Counted from the first letter of the stretch, positions 11,285 through 21,447 are shown. The stretch: DNA of 64,000 bases from Polynucleobacter kasalickyi (GCF_900176405.1 NZ_FWXJ01000006.1:124001-188000); one strand, 5' to 3'. Notes: a model not told the origin generated them from the letters alone. A program made the numbers and translations.

Positions 11285-12751
11285 ATGATTTTATCTTTAG
11301 CTATTTGGATGCCGATTGTCTTTGGCATCATTATTTTAGGAAGCGGTTCAGATCGCAATCCTGGTTTTGTGCGAGGCTTCGCTCTTTTTGCGTCTATCCT
11401 AAGTTTTGTGATAACGCTACCACTGGTGATTGATTTTGATGTTGCCAAAACAACGATGCAGTTTGTTGAAAATGTGGCTTGGGTTTCACGCTACGACATC
11501 AATTATCACTTAGGGGTGGATGGGATATCTGTTTGGTTTGTTGTTCTCACTTCATTCATTACCATCATTGTGGTGTTATCTGCTTGGGAAGTGATTCAAG
11601 AAAGAGTTGCTCAGTACATGGCCGCATTTTTGATCCTTTCTGGATTAATGATTGGGGTTTTTGCAGCTTTAGATGGTTTGCTGTTCTATGTCTTTTTTGA
11701 GGCTACCTTAATTCCGATGTACATCATTATTGGTGTATGGGGTGGAAAAAATAGAATATACGCCGCATTCAAATTCTTCCTCTATACCTTGATGGGTTCT
11801 TTATTAACTTTAATTGCAATTTTATATTTATACAATGCAACGGATACCTTTGATATTTTGACTTGGCATACTGCGAAGTTAGATTTCAAAGAACAGCTAT
11901 TTATCTTTATTGCATTCTTGATGGCCTTTGCTGTAAAGGTACCGATGTGGCCAGTTCATACTTGGTTGCCTGATGCTCACGTTGAAGCCCCGACTGGAGG
12001 ATCAATTGTCCTAGCAGCTATTATGTTAAAACTAGGTGCTTATGGATTTTTAAGGTTCTCATTACCAATAGCTCCTGATGCAAGCTTATATTTAGCACCG
12101 TTTATGATTACACTTTCATTAATTGCGGTCATTTATATTGGGCTTGTCGCATTAGTCCAAAAGGATATGAAAAAGCTAGTAGCCTATTCTTCAATTGCAC
12201 ATATGGGCTTTGTAACGCTAGGCTTTTTTATCTTTAATCCCATGGGGTTTGAGGGTGGCATTGTGCAAATGATTTCACATGGATTTGTTTCTGGGGCAAT
12301 GTTCTTTTCAATCGGTGTTTTGTACGACCGTATGCATACTCGTCAAATTGCCGATTACGGTGGAGTGGTCAATACGATGCCAAGATTTGCTGTTTTCGGC
12401 GTTTTATTTGCTATGGCAAATTGTGGTCTACCAGCTACATCAGGTTTTGTCGGTGAGTTTATGGTGATTTTAGGTGCGGTCGACTATGACTTCCTGATTG
12501 GATTATTGGCTGCAACTGCTTTAATTCTTGGCGCTGCTTATTCACTATGGATGACAAAGCGAGTGTTTTTTGGCGAGATTACAAACCATCATGTTGCTGA
12601 ATTAAAAGATATTAATGGTAGAGAATTTTTTATTCTTGGCCTGCTCGCTATTTTGACAATTGCTATGGGTGTTTATCCAAAACCATTCACGGACATTATT
12701 CACCCGTCCACGATTGAGTTATTAAAACATATAGCTGTCAGTAAGATTTAA
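11285..12751 (+). CDS. nuoM: NADH-quinone oxidoreductase subunit M (NuoM)
   Basis: The second antiporter-like proton-pumping subunit (488 aa, about 14 helices). Diagnostic stretches are the helix 5 glutamate in YVFFEATLIPMYIIIG, the lysine helix AVKVPMWPVHTWLPDAHVEAP and VQKDMKKLVAYSSIAHMGF. It starts 10 bases after nuoL and ends 15 bases before nuoN. Confidence 0.98.
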   Translation: MILSLAIWMPIVFGIIILGSGSDRNPGFVRGFALFASILSFVITLPLVIDFDVAKTTMQFVENVAWVSRYDINYHLGVDGISVWFVVLTSFITIIVVLSAWEVIQERVAQYMAAFLILSGLMIGVFAALDGLLFYVFFEATLIPMYIIIGVWGGKNRIYAAFKFFLYTLMGSLLTLIAILYLYNATDTFDILTWHTAKLDFKEQLFIFIAFLMAFAVKVPMWPVHTWLPDAHVEAPTGGSIVLAAIMLKLGAYGFLRFSLPIAPDASLYLAPFMITLSLIAVIYIGLVALVQKDMKKLVAYSSIAHMGFVTLGFFIFNPMGFEGGIVQMISHGFVSGAMFFSIGVLYDRMHTRQIADYGGVVNTMPRFAVFGVLFAMANCGLPATSGFVGEFMVILGAVDYDFLIGLLAATALILGAAYSLWMTKRVFFGEITNHHVAELKDINGREFFILGLLAILTIAMGVYPKPFTDIIHPSTIELLKHIAVSKI

Positions 12752-12766
12752 AATATTGGAACCAAC

Positions 12767-14251
12767 ATGCAAGCTTTAGACCTGATTGAAATACTACCTG
12801 AATTACTTTTATTGCTAGTTATTTGTTTTATTTTGCTGGTTACTCCCTTCATGAAAGAAGTAGAGTCAAACGATGAGGATGTCTTTTTTACTCCAAAGGC
12901 AGCTTCATTTGCATATCAATTAACTTTACTCACTTTAATCGTATTGGCATTTTGGTTTGGTATTCGTTCATCTGACTTACCCCAGATGATTATGAACGAC
13001 CTTTATAAAGTTGATCCACTATCTAATGTTCTAAAAAGTGTTTCTTGCATTGCAGTACTCGTCACATTTATTTATTCAAAGCAATATTTAATGGATAGAG
13101 ATCTATTCAGAACGGACTTTATTGCTCTCGCATTACTTGCCCTTTTGGGACAGTTTGTGATGATTTCCGGCTCCAACATGTTAACTCTCTACTTGGGGAT
13201 TGAGTTATTGGCATTATCAACCTATACATTAACGGCCATGCGCCCCAACTTTCCGAGAGGAATTGAGGCTGGAATGAAGTATTTTATTCTTGGCGCGCTT
13301 TCTTCTGGATTTTTACTGTATGGAATGTCGATGATTTATGGAGCCACTGGATCTCTTGGATTAGATGATATTTATCGAGCAACAACTGACGATGGTGTAA
13401 TGCGTCTTGTGTTGGCTTTTGGCCTGGTTTTTTTACTTGCTGGCCTAGCGTTTAAGTTAGGCGCTGCACCTTTTCATATGTGGGTTCCAGATGTTTATGA
13501 TGGTGCGCCAACTGCAGTAACATTACTGATTGGTGGAGCTCCAAAAATTGCGGCATTTGCAATAACTTTCAGATTATTAGTTGATGGTTTACAGCCCATT
13601 CAATCTGATTGGCAACCCATTTTGATTTTTCTAGCAATTTGTTCTTTAGTGATTGGCAACTTAACCGCGATTGCACAAACAAATATTAAGCGAATGTTAG
13701 CTTACTCAACCATTTCACATATGGGTTTCATGCTTTTAGGTTTTATGTCAGTCTTTGATAGTCATGCGTACAGCGCAGCATTTTTATACGCAATCACCTA
13801 CGTTCTTTCTACGCTCGGTAGTTTTGGACTCTTAATGATCTTGTCTAGAAAAGGTTTTGAGTGCGAAACGATTGAAGATTTAAAAGGTTTAAATAAACGT
13901 AGTCCAGTACTTGCTTTCATTATGTTGCTATTAATGTTCTCTTTAGCAGGTATTCCCCCGACAGTCGGTTTCATTGCAAAATTATCCATCCTAGAGGCCT
14001 TGGTTGATGCTGGTTACGTGCCACTCGCTCTTTTCGCCGTCTTTGCTTCTTTAATCGGCGCCTTCTATTATTTAAGAGTTGTGAAAACAATGTACTTTGA
14101 AGAGCCAGTAGATTTTTCTCCGATTGAGGGTTCTGGTTTTGCACGTGCAGTCCTTACAATCAACGGCTTATTTATTCTTTTTGCCGGTGTTTTCCCTGCA
14201 ACTTTAACAGCGCTGTGTTTGTCAGCAATGCGCTTAACTATGCAAGGGTAA
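12767..14251 (+). CDS. nuoN: NADH-quinone oxidoreductase subunit N (NuoN)
   Basis: The third antiporter-like subunit (494 aa), adjacent to NuoK in the complex. It shows [18 protein letters not shown] (helix 5 glutamate), [20 protein letters not shown] and [20 protein letters not shown]. This is the last subunit gene of the operon. Its TAA stop (14249-14251) shares one base with the ATG of the following NUDIX gene, so that gene is likely co-translated with complex I. Confidence 0.98.
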   Translation: MQALDLIEILPELLLLLVICFILLVTPFMKEVESNDEDVFFTPKAASFAYQLTLLTLIVLAFWFGIRSSDLPQMIMNDLYKVDPLSNVLKSVSCIAVLVTFIYSKQYLMDRDLFRTDFIALALLALLGQFVMISGSNMLTLYLGIELLALSTYTLTAMRPNFPRGIEAGMKYFILGALSSGFLLYGMSMIYGATGSLGLDDIYRATTDDGVMRLVLAFGLVFLLAGLAFKLGAAPFHMWVPDVYDGAPTAVTLLIGGAPKIAAFAITFRLLVDGLQPIQSDWQPILIFLAICSLVIGNLTAIAQTNIKRMLAYSTISHMGFMLLGFMSVFDSHAYSAAFLYAITYVLSTLGSFGLLMILSRKGFECETIEDLKGLNKRSPVLAFIMLLLMFSLAGIPPTVGFIAKLSILEALVDAGYVPLALFAVFASLIGAFYYLRVVKTMYFEEPVDFSPIEGSGFARAVLTINGLFILFAGVFPATLTALCLSAMRLTMQG

Positions 14252-14850
14252 TGTCGGCTCCTCAAAAACCAGTAAAAGTCTTTTCTGAATTACCAGAAAA
14301 TGATGAACACTTAAAAGAACATACCCTTGATAGCAATTTAGCCTATGAGGGGTTATTTCTTAAACTGTATCGCGATGAAGTCCAATTGCCGAATGGGAAA
14401 ATTGCGAATCGTGAATATATTAAACACCCAGGTGCAGTCGCGATTGTGCCACTTTTTAATGATCACTCTGTCTTATTAGAGAGACAGTTTCGCTATCCGT
14501 TGAATAGGGCAATTTTAGAAATCCCCGCTGGAAAATTGGAGTTTGGTGAAGATCCTTTAGAGTGTGCCAAAAGAGAATTAAAAGAAGAAACAGGATTTGA
14601 GGCAAGCGAATGGGTTTTTCTAGGGAAAATTCACCCAGTTATTTCTTATTCGACTGAATTTATTGATATTTATCTAGCGAAAGGTTTAATCCAAGGCTCA
14701 GCAAAGTTAGATGAGGAAGAGTTTTTGGACACTTTTAACGCTACTATGGAAGAAATCAGCGAGTGGATTAAGGTTGGCGTCATCACGGATGTAAAGACAA
14801 TTATTTCGCATTATTGGTTAAAAGATTATTTGTCAAAGTTATCAAGCTAA
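14251..14850 (+). CDS. NUDIX hydrolase, ADP-ribose pyrophosphatase type
   Basis: A 199-aa NUDIX hydrolase. The complete NUDIX box is at residues 94-116: G94-x5-E100-x7-R108-E109-L110-x-E112-E113-x-G115, the magnesium-binding catalytic helix. The N-terminal sheet and the segment AVAIVPLFNDHSVLLERQFRYP resemble the NudF/ADP-ribose pyrophosphatase group, which cleaves ADP-ribose to AMP and ribose 5-phosphate; the substrate is inferred. I chose ATG 14251 because it overlaps the nuoN stop (TAATG); an in-frame start 36 bases earlier would lie inside nuoN. Being coupled to complex I, it may clear ADP-ribose arising from NAD(H) breakdown, which is speculation. Confidence 0.88.
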   Translation: MSAPQKPVKVFSELPENDEHLKEHTLDSNLAYEGLFLKLYRDEVQLPNGKIANREYIKHPGAVAIVPLFNDHSVLLERQFRYPLNRAILEIPAGKLEFGEDPLECAKRELKEETGFEASEWVFLGKIHPVISYSTEFIDIYLAKGLIQGSAKLDEEEFLDTFNATMEEISEWIKVGVITDVKTIISHYWLKDYLSKLSS

Positions 14851-14855
14851 TCCAA

Positions 14856-14885
14856 TGTTCATTATCTGAACAATCTAATTTTTTT
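14856..14885 (+). terminator. Probable Rho-independent terminator after the nuo-NUDIX operon
   Basis: A short hairpin, TGTTCA (14856-14861) with TGAACA (14867-14872), is followed after six bases by a run of seven T (14879-14885). The stem is only six pairs and AT-rich, so it is a weak terminator, but its position just after the last gene of the operon fits. Confidence 0.45.
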
Positions 14886-14969
14886 AATGAATTGTTAGTC
14901 TCCATCATAAATCGGTCATAATCTATTAAACATACTTGAAATTACATTTTTCAGCCCCATATACAAAGA

Positions 14970-15476
14970 ATGAAAGTTTATAACCTAGCTTGCCCATTAA
15001 GTCATCATTTCGAAGGTTGGTTTCGATCTGAGGATGATTTTTTTGCGCAACAAGAAAAATCAATCTTATCTTGTCCTGTATGTGAAAGCTCGGACATCAC
15101 TCGGATGCCATCTGCGCCCTATTTGGGGACCAAGAAATCTAATGCCACAGAGCAGGGCTCAGAAAAAGAGAACCAACCTCCAGCAAAGAGTGGGCTTCCT
15201 TCAAAAGACGCAATGCACTTGAGTCCAGAACAGAAGCAAGAGTTTCAAGAAAAAATGCAAGCCACAATGCTTTCTGTTGTTCGGGAAATTATGACCAATA
15301 CAGAGGATGTTGGGGAGTCATTTGCTGAGGAAGCTCGCAAGATTCATTATCAAGAGAGCCCACAAAGAAGTATTCGTGGCGTAGCTACAATAGATGAAGC
15401 AGCTGAATTAGTTGATGAAGGTATTGAAGTGTTTTCATTACCAATCCCACCAGCATTAAAAAGTACTTTGCAGTAA
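14970..15476 (+). CDS. DUF1178 family protein
   Basis: A 168-aa cytosolic protein of the DUF1178 family, whose function is not established. The N-terminus MKVYNLACPLSHHFEGWFRS and the later SCPVCESSDITRMPSAPY form a zinc-ribbon-like cysteine pair arrangement (C8 and C35-x2-C38). A Lys/Gln/Glu-rich linker (residues 55-85) is followed by a helical C-terminal part with FAEEARKIHY and the conserved ending EVFSLPIPP. In betaproteobacteria this gene commonly follows the NUDIX gene near nuo, from memory. It ends just before a strong hairpin shared with the convergent mmsA. Confidence 0.88.
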   Translation: MKVYNLACPLSHHFEGWFRSEDDFFAQQEKSILSCPVCESSDITRMPSAPYLGTKKSNATEQGSEKENQPPAKSGLPSKDAMHLSPEQKQEFQEKMQATMLSVVREIMTNTEDVGESFAEEARKIHYQESPQRSIRGVATIDEAAELVDEGIEVFSLPIPPALKSTLQ

Positions 15477-15491
15477 AACTACAGGGCGTAA

Positions 15492-15534
15492 AAAAACCGT
15501 TTAATTTAACATTGCGTTGAATTAAACGGTTTTT
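15492..15534. terminator. Bidirectional terminator between DUF1178 gene and mmsA
   Basis: A 19-base left arm (15492-15510) pairs with 15516-15534 around a five-base loop, with one G-T pair. The stem has an A-run at its left end and a T-run at its right end, so it can act as an intrinsic terminator on both strands. It lies between two convergent genes. Confidence 0.85.
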
Positions 15535-15552
15535 AACTTCTACTAAAGCAAA

Positions 15553-17070
15553 TTACTTTGCAGTCGGCATCACAAATTCATTTCCTTTTGAAATGCTTTC
15601 TGGCCAACGTTGCATGATACTCTTTTGTTTTGTATAGAATCTAACGCCTTCTCTACCATAAGCATGCATATCGCCAAATAGAGATTTTTTCCAACCACCA
15701 AAGCCATGCCAAGCCATTGGTACAGGGATTGGAACGTTGATACCAACCATTCCAACCTGAATCCGACGTGCAAATTCACGGGCGATATTTCCATCACTTG
15801 TAAAGCAAGAAACGCCATTACCAAATTCATGCGCATTGATTAAATCAACAGCTTCACTGAAAGTAGCGAGTCTCATACAAGACAACACAGGTCCAAAAAT
15901 TTCTTCTTTGTAAATTTTCATTTCTGGGGTGACATTATCAAATAAAGTACCACCTAACCAGAAACCATTCTCGAATCCAGGCACATTAAATGAACGACCA
16001 TCGACTAACAAGTTCGCACCTTCCTCAACACCAGCTTGAATGTAACCCGTAATTCTTTGTCTTGCTACATCAGTGACAATTGGACCCATTTCAGCATCAA
16101 GTTCCATGCCGTTTTTGATTTTCAGTTGTTTCGTTCTCTCAATTAAGGCAGGCATCACTTTTTCAGCAGCTGAGCCAACTAAAACAGCCACAGAGATTGC
16201 CATACAACGCTCTCCAGCAGAACCATATGCAGCGCCAACTAGCGCATCTACTGACTTTTCAATGTCAGCATCAGGCATGATTACCATGTGATTTTTAGCA
16301 CCACCTAAAGCTTGAACGCGCTTACCAAAGTGAGCACTACGTTCATAAATGTAGTTAGCGATTGGTGTCGATCCAACGAAGCTTAATGCTTTTACATCAG
16401 GGTGTTCGATCAAAGCATCTACAGCAACTTTGTCACCTTGAATGACGTTAAACACACCATCAGGCAAGCCAGCTTGCTTAAATAAATCAGCAATTAACAT
16501 GGCTGCAGAGGGATCAGTTGGGCTAGGTTTTAAAATAAAGGTATTACCAGCAGCGATTGCCATTGGGAACATCCACATTGGAACCATTACTGGAAAGTTA
16601 AATGGAGTAATACCAGCTACCACACCTAAAGGCTGACGCATTGTCCAGTTGTCTATATTCGTTGAAACTTGATCGGTATATTCACCTTTCAGAAGTTCAG
16701 GGATGCCAGTTGCATACTCGACTACCTCAATACCTCTAACAACTTCACCTTGAGCATCAGTAAACACCTTGCCATGCTCAGCGGTAATAATTGCCGCTAG
16801 TTCATTTTGGTGTTCATTGAGCAACTCCAAAAATTTAAACATAATCCTTGCACGGCGCAGAGGAGGGGTGTCTGCCCACTTTGGAAATGCTTTTTGAGCT
16901 GCAGCAACAGCACTAGCGACATCGGACGTTGTTGCTAGTGCAACCCTTCTTGCTTTTTGGCCAGTTGCTGGATTAAAAACATCGCTAAAACGCACAGATT
17001 CACCGAGCGTTTTTTGACCATTTACATAATGTAGTACATCTTCAGATGCGCTATAAAAAGGTGCTGACAT
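15553..17070 (-). CDS. mmsA: Methylmalonate-semialdehyde dehydrogenase (CoA-acylating)
   Basis: A CoA-acylating aldehyde dehydrogenase (505 aa) that converts methylmalonate semialdehyde, with NAD+ and CoA, to propionyl-CoA and CO2 in valine and thymine breakdown; malonate semialdehyde is also used by the family. The catalytic cysteine is C289 in GSAGERCMA. The segment GGAKNH near residue 257 has lysine-asparagine where hydrolytic aldehyde dehydrogenases have their general-base glutamate, a hallmark of the MmsA group. NAD-fold segments PFNFPVMVP and FVGSTPIA are present. It is transcribed alone and divergently from the SprT-like gene. Its product would feed the propionyl-CoA pool, which PrpE (34.7 kb) also supplies. 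Confidence 0.93.
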   Translation of the reverse strand: MSAPFYSASEDVLHYVNGQKTLGESVRFSDVFNPATGQKARRVALATTSDVASAVAAAQKAFPKWADTPPLRRARIMFKFLELLNEHQNELAAIITAEHGKVFTDAQGEVVRGIEVVEYATGIPELLKGEYTDQVSTNIDNWTMRQPLGVVAGITPFNFPVMVPMWMFPMAIAAGNTFILKPSPTDPSAAMLIADLFKQAGLPDGVFNVIQGDKVAVDALIEHPDVKALSFVGSTPIANYIYERSAHFGKRVQALGGAKNHMVIMPDADIEKSVDALVGAAYGSAGERCMAISVAVLVGSAAEKVMPALIERTKQLKIKNGMELDAEMGPIVTDVARQRITGYIQAGVEEGANLLVDGRSFNVPGFENGFWLGGTLFDNVTPEMKIYKEEIFGPVLSCMRLATFSEAVDLINAHEFGNGVSCFTSDGNIAREFARRIQVGMVGINVPIPVPMAWHGFGGWKKSLFGDMHAYGREGVRFYTKQKSIMQRWPESISKGNEFVMPTAK

Positions 17071-17207
17071 GAAGTCTCCAAAAAAGGGGTTATTTAAATA
17101 AATAGTATTTTACAACTCTAGAGAATTTTCGGTATAAATAGATTTTTTTCCTTCAATTATTTTGAATTCAAGCGATAATTAACACCTAAGATAATTTCTC
17201 AAATAAT

Positions 17208-17861
17208 ATGACTGACACCTATACAAACCGTGAGACTTGGCTTCAACAAGCCGTTGCCATTTTGGAGCCTGTTTTTTCAGAGGTTGGTTATGGAATTCCT
17301 CCTTTAAAGGTGTCCTGTGGGTTTGCTGCTTCAAGTAGCCCACGCACAACCTTAGGTCAATGTTGGCCGAGAGAGCGTTCAGGTGATATGGTAAATGAGA
17401 TTTTTATCTCCCCAAAAATTGAGGACCCAGTCGATGTTTTAGATACCTTGGTCCATGAAATTTGTCACGCAATTGATGATTGTCAAAGTGGTCATGGTGC
17501 TGATTTTCAAGGAATTGCCCATGTTGTTGGCCTAGAGGGGCCTGCTCGAATGGCGCATGCGGGAGAGTCTTTAAAAATTCGATTAATGACTTTGAGTAAT
17601 AAATTAGGTCCTTATCCACATCGTGCATTAAACTTTCCACCACCAAGACCTAGCAATGCTTCAAGAAGTAAAGCGAAATGTCCCACCTGTGGTTACGAAG
17701 TTACTTTATTAAAAAAGTGGGCGGATTATGGTGCACCTATTTGTCCAAAAGACACGATTCGGATGGAGCAGGTTGGAGATAATGTAGTAGTTGTTGGTGA
17801 ATCTGATGAAGATCAGGAAAATAAACAGAAATTGAAGGAAATACGGAGAGCGGTGAGTTAA
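17208..17861 (+). CDS. SprT-like zinc metallopeptidase domain protein
   Basis: A 217-aa protein with the zincin motif H83-E84-I-C-H87 in LVHEICHAI, the pattern of the SprT/Spartan family. A second possible zinc site lies in the C-terminal part: CPTCGYEV (about 160-167) and a further cysteine in PICPKD, as in the SprT-like zinc ribbon. The acidic tail is rich in Glu, Asp and Gln. The substrate is unknown; eukaryotic relatives cleave DNA-protein crosslinks, which should not be carried over directly. It is followed two bases later by a dehydrogenase gene and probably shares its transcript. Confidence 0.8.
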   Translation: MTDTYTNRETWLQQAVAILEPVFSEVGYGIPPLKVSCGFAASSSPRTTLGQCWPRERSGDMVNEIFISPKIEDPVDVLDTLVHEICHAIDDCQSGHGADFQGIAHVVGLEGPARMAHAGESLKIRLMTLSNKLGPYPHRALNFPPPRPSNASRSKAKCPTCGYEVTLLKKWADYGAPICPKDTIRMEQVGDNVVVVGESDEDQENKQKLKEIRRAVS

Positions 17862-17863
17862 AA

Positions 17864-18940
17864 ATGACAAATAAACATGAAATTGCAGTTATTCCAGGTG
17901 ATGGAATTGGTGTTGAGGTAATGCCAGAGGGCTTGAGAGCACTGGATGCTGCTTGTAGAAAATTTAATATTGATCTAACTCTAAATCATTATGACTTTGC
18001 GAGTTGCGATTATTATTTAAAACACGGCCAGATGATGCCTGATAATTGGTTTGATACCCTTGTTAAACAAGATGCTATCTTTTTTGGCGCAGTGGGTATG
18101 CCTAAGTTGGTTCCTGACCATATTTCATTATGGGGTAGCTTAATTCAATTCCGTAAGCGCTTTGATCAATACGTTAACTTAAGACCCGTTAAATTGATTC
18201 CAGGGGTGCCAAGTCCATTAGCGAACAGAAAACCTGGCGATATTGATTTTTATGTCGTCAGAGAAAATACTGAAGGTGAGTATTCAAATGCCGGTGGCAT
18301 TATGTTCGAGGGAACTGATAGAGAGTTTGCAATTCAAGAAACGATTATGACTAGGGTTGGCGTCGATCGAATTTTAAAATTTGCTTTTGAGCTTGCTAAC
18401 AAAAGACCTAAAAAACATTTAACGTCTGCTACAAAATCGAATGGTATTTCTATTACCATGCCTTATTGGGATAAGCGTGTAGAAAATATGTCGAAGGATT
18501 ATCCTGAAATTCTCGTAGATAAATTCCATATCGACATTTTGACGGCTTTCTTTGTGCTCCGTCCCCATCATTTTGATGTGGTGGTGGGTAGTAATTTGTT
18601 CGGTGATATTTTGTCCGATTTAGGTCCTGCTTGTACTGGCACGATTGGTATCGCTCCTTCAGGAAATATTAATCCTGAGGGAATATATCCTTCTTTGTTT
18701 GAACCAGTTCATGGTTCAGCACCCGATATCGCTGGCAAAGGAATTGCCAATCCAATTGGTCAAATTTGGAGTGCCGCGATGATGCTAGAGCATTTAGGTC
18801 ACGTGGAAGCTTCCACCGCGATTGTGAATGCATTTGAGAAGGTTTTAGCTGCCGGTCCAGATCACGCGCCTTTGACACCAGATATGGGTGGTAAGGGAAC
18901 GACTACTGATTTTGGTAAGGTCATTGCCGAAGCCATCTAA
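17864..18940 (+). CDS. Tartrate / D-malate dehydrogenase family protein
   Basis: A 358-aa NAD-dependent beta-hydroxyacid oxidative decarboxylase of the isocitrate/isopropylmalate dehydrogenase superfamily. The start AVIPGDGIGVEVMPEGLRAL, the segment VRENTEGEYSNAGG and the metal- and nucleotide-binding block VVGSNLFGDILSDLGP are visible. Overall similarity is to the TtuC/DmlA branch (tartrate dehydrogenase/decarboxylase, D-malate dehydrogenase) rather than LeuB, which I would expect in a leu cluster. Substrate choice cannot be settled from sequence alone. It is in a run of three closely spaced genes (gaps of 2 and 11 bases). Confidence 0.88.
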   Translation: MTNKHEIAVIPGDGIGVEVMPEGLRALDAACRKFNIDLTLNHYDFASCDYYLKHGQMMPDNWFDTLVKQDAIFFGAVGMPKLVPDHISLWGSLIQFRKRFDQYVNLRPVKLIPGVPSPLANRKPGDIDFYVVRENTEGEYSNAGGIMFEGTDREFAIQETIMTRVGVDRILKFAFELANKRPKKHLTSATKSNGISITMPYWDKRVENMSKDYPEILVDKFHIDILTAFFVLRPHHFDVVVGSNLFGDILSDLGPACTGTIGIAPSGNINPEGIYPSLFEPVHGSAPDIAGKGIANPIGQIWSAAMMLEHLGHVEASTAIVNAFEKVLAAGPDHAPLTPDMGGKGTTTDFGKVIAEAI

Positions 18941-18951
18941 TTCAAACTGAG

Positions 18952-19971
18952 ATGTTAAAGCACCTTTCCGTTCTCGAACAATCTGCCGCTGTCATGGGGC
19001 AGAGTGCTCAACAAACCATCTCTCAAGCTACGCAGCTTGCTATTCACTGTGAGGCTTTAGGATACGAGCGGTTTTGGGTGTCTGAACATCATAGTCACCC
19101 CAGCATTGTTGGCACTGCACCAGAAGTGCTGATGGCCCACATCGCTGCCAAGACCCAACGCATTCGTCTTGGTAGTGCTGGTGTGATGTTGCCTCACTAT
19201 AGTTCTTTAAAAGTCGCAGAGCAGTTTCGAGTCCTAGATGCATTAGCACCTGGTCGGATTGATTTGGGCGTTGGCAGAGCCCCTGGCAGTGATTCTAGGA
19301 CCGCAATGTTACTGAATCCAGATCCACAATCAGCGGCTCGTTTCCCGACACAAGTTCAAGAATTACAACTTTGGTTAAATGATGAAGACTTTCCGGTAGG
19401 TCATCCAGCGCGTGGTGTTCATGCTTATCCAACGGGTACTACTACCCCAGAAGTTTGGATTCTAGGTAGTTCTGATTACGGGGCACAAGTTGCCGCACAC
19501 TTCGGCTTACCTTATGTATTTGCCCACTTTATTACTGACGGAGTTGGTGCTAAAGAGGCCTTAGATTTATATTTTGAAAATTTCAAACCATCTAAATATC
19601 TAGCCGAGCCCAAAGCAATTATTTGCGCATGGTCGCTAACTGCTGATACAGAAGAAAATGCAATCTATGCCTTTAGAAGTAGGGCAAGAAACAAGATTGA
19701 CCGGAATAAAGGCTTGCTGAAACCAATGCAAGATCCTCAGTATGCATTGGAAGGCCTGAATGACCAAGAGCTCAAAACCTTTGATCGGATGTGTGAAAAA
19801 GCCTTAATCGGCAATCCAGAGCAAGTATTAGGTAAGTTGAATAACTTATGCGCAGACCTTAATGTACAAGAAGTGGCAATTATTACCTGGGCTTATGACT
19901 TTCAAGTTCGCCTTGATTCCTACCAACATATCGCAAAGATTCATCAGGCAGTCAATCAAGCTACGGCCTAA
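18952..19971 (+). CDS. LLM-class flavin-dependent oxidoreductase (luciferase-like)
   Basis: A 339-aa bacterial luciferase-like monooxygenase of the single-component MsnO8-type group. Visible features are the early LSVLEQS strand, the FWVSEHHSHP loop near residue 45, and the flavin-barrel segment LDALAPGRIDLGVGRAPG near residues 95-112. The family uses reduced flavin; the substrate is unknown. It is the last gene of the run starting at 17208. Confidence 0.87.
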   Translation: MLKHLSVLEQSAAVMGQSAQQTISQATQLAIHCEALGYERFWVSEHHSHPSIVGTAPEVLMAHIAAKTQRIRLGSAGVMLPHYSSLKVAEQFRVLDALAPGRIDLGVGRAPGSDSRTAMLLNPDPQSAARFPTQVQELQLWLNDEDFPVGHPARGVHAYPTGTTTPEVWILGSSDYGAQVAAHFGLPYVFAHFITDGVGAKEALDLYFENFKPSKYLAEPKAIICAWSLTADTEENAIYAFRSRARNKIDRNKGLLKPMQDPQYALEGLNDQELKTFDRMCEKALIGNPEQVLGKLNNLCADLNVQEVAIITWAYDFQVRLDSYQHIAKIHQAVNQATA

Positions 19972-20040
19972 CTGAAGGCTAAAGAATTAGTTCTAAGTTG
20001 GATTCTCTGCGCAAGCACCCAATGCTTGAACCCGACTCAG

Positions 20041-20508
20041 TTATCTCCAACCACGATAATCACGATTTTCTCTATACTCACGATAGTTTTCTGACGAGTG
20101 ACGATGACCATAGAATCGCCTCTGTTCGTCTCCTCTGTAGCCGTAATTGGGAGCGCGAAACACTGGTGCCGGTTGGTAATAGACCGGTGGAGCATAAGGT
20201 TGAGCATAGTAAATGTTGGGCCTTTGTGGTTCGTAATACAAGGGCGGGGCATTGTAAACTTGAGGCGCATAGTGGGCCGTTTGGTAGGTCGGTATCATCT
20301 GAGTATTTTGATACTGAGAAGTGGCTAAATTACCAGCAACCGCGCCAATGACCGTCATGGCAATCTTGCCATTACCCTCACCAAATTGTGATCCTACAAG
20401 GCCGCCAAGAATTGCACCAATTGGATCTGCATGCACTTGGTGAGTAACACCGATGAAACAAAATGCACTGATAGAAACGACTGTTTTAAAAGCTCGGTTG
20501 AATTTCAT
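20041..20508 (-). CDS. Exported glycine-zipper protein with Tyr/Pro-rich tail
   Basis: A 155-aa protein with an N-terminal signal peptide (basic MKFNRAFK, hydrophobic core, likely cut near HQVHA-DP). Residues about 28-60 form a glycine zipper, IGAILGGLVGSQFG then MTVIGAVAGNLA, the '2TM glycine zipper' (17-kDa surface antigen type) found in outer-membrane-associated proteins. The rest is low complexity: Tyr/Pro/Gln/Ala-rich (about 70-120), then an Arg/Tyr/Glu-rich end, EYRENRDYRGWR. Probably an envelope protein; no function is known to me. An antisense open frame over the same DNA is a by-product of its composition. Confidence 0.8.
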   Translation of the reverse strand: MKFNRAFKTVVSISAFCFIGVTHQVHADPIGAILGGLVGSQFGEGNGKIAMTVIGAVAGNLATSQYQNTQMIPTYQTAHYAPQVYNAPPLYYEPQRPNIYYAQPYAPPVYYQPAPVFRAPNYGYRGDEQRRFYGHRHSSENYREYRENRDYRGWR

Positions 20509-20586
20509 TTGAAACCCTTTCGCAATGAATGGAAGATTACATACTCATAACGAAAATTGAACCAGTTGAGTTGACGTTCAAGAAAA

Positions 20587-21447
20587 TTAATTAAATCGGG
20601 TTACCAGTTCATGCAGTTGAAGCTTATTTAATAGGGTATTCAAATCTTCACGTGCTTTATTCTGCTGTTTTGAATTCAAACCTTTGCTGGCAATGATCAA
20701 TTCATTTTTCATGGAGTGTTCCCAACCTACTAATTCAGTGACGGTTACTTGATAACCATGCGATTCAAGCTGCAAAGTTCTTAATACATTGGTAATATGA
20801 CTACCAAACTCTCTACTGTGGATCGGATGACGCCAAATTTGCGCAAGGTAACTATCTTCGCCTTCAATCGATTTCTTTTTTCTTAAAAAGGATGCGACCT
20901 CAGCTTGACAGCAGGGAACTAATACCAGATGTTCAACATGTTTTGCTAATGCGAATCGTATTGCATCATCGGTCGCCGTATTACAAGCATGCAATGCAGT
21001 GACTATGTCAACTGTCGGTGGAAGATCAGTACTTTGAATTGCCTCATCGGTTGATAAGAGATGAAAGGCCATATTATTAAATTGAAGTTTAAGGGCTAAA
21101 GTCTGACAGTAATCGACTAAATCTTTTCGTAGTTCAATCCCAATAATTTCTAGCGGTTTACTTTGCAATTTGCCAATTAAGTCGTAAAGAATAAAACCAA
21201 GATAAGATTTGCCAGAACCAAAGTCGATTAACTGAACTGATTCTTTTGTTGCAAAAAGTTCGGTAATGATAGGCTCTATAAACTGCACTAAATGGTAAAC
21301 CTGTTTTAATTTTCGACGACTATCCTGATTCATTTTTCCATCACGCGTCAAAATATGCAGCTCTTTTAGCAGATCAATGGATTGATGCTCTTTGATTTCG
21401 TACTTATCTTGGGTTGATTTGTTTGTAGGTTTCATGTGTTGCACCAC
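20587..21447 (-). CDS. SAM-dependent methyltransferase (Methyltransf_32 / GSTCD-like)
   Basis: A class I methyltransferase of up to 286 aa. The SAM-binding motif is LIDFGSGKSYLGF near residue 75, followed by EIIGIELRKDLVD (acidic motif II). TALHACNTATDDAI and VPCCQAEV are characteristic of the GSTCD-like methyltransferase domain family, whose substrates are mostly unknown. The longest frame begins with GTG-GTG at 21447; an internal ATG at 21435 (MKPTNKS) is an equally possible start, and neither has a strong ribosome binding site. Confidence 0.82.
   Translation of the reverse strand: MVQHMKPTNKSTQDKYEIKEHQSIDLLKELHILTRDGKMNQDSRRKLKQVYHLVQFIEPIITELFATKESVQLIDFGSGKSYLGFILYDLIGKLQSKPLEIIGIELRKDLVDYCQTLALKLQFNNMAFHLLSTDEAIQSTDLPPTVDIVTALHACNTATDDAIRFALAKHVEHLVLVPCCQAEVASFLRKKKSIEGEDSYLAQIWRHPIHSREFGSHITNVLRTLQLESHGYQVTVTELVGWEHSMKNELIIASKGLNSKQQNKAREDLNTLLNKLQLHELVTRFN

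Noticed and set aside
19998..20351. A 117-codon plus-strand open frame antisense to the glycine-zipper gene
   Set aside because: The minus-strand frame has a signal peptide, a known domain and a normal tail; the plus-strand frame has no recognisable domain and exists because the Tyr/Pro-rich coding sequence lacks stop codons on the other strand.
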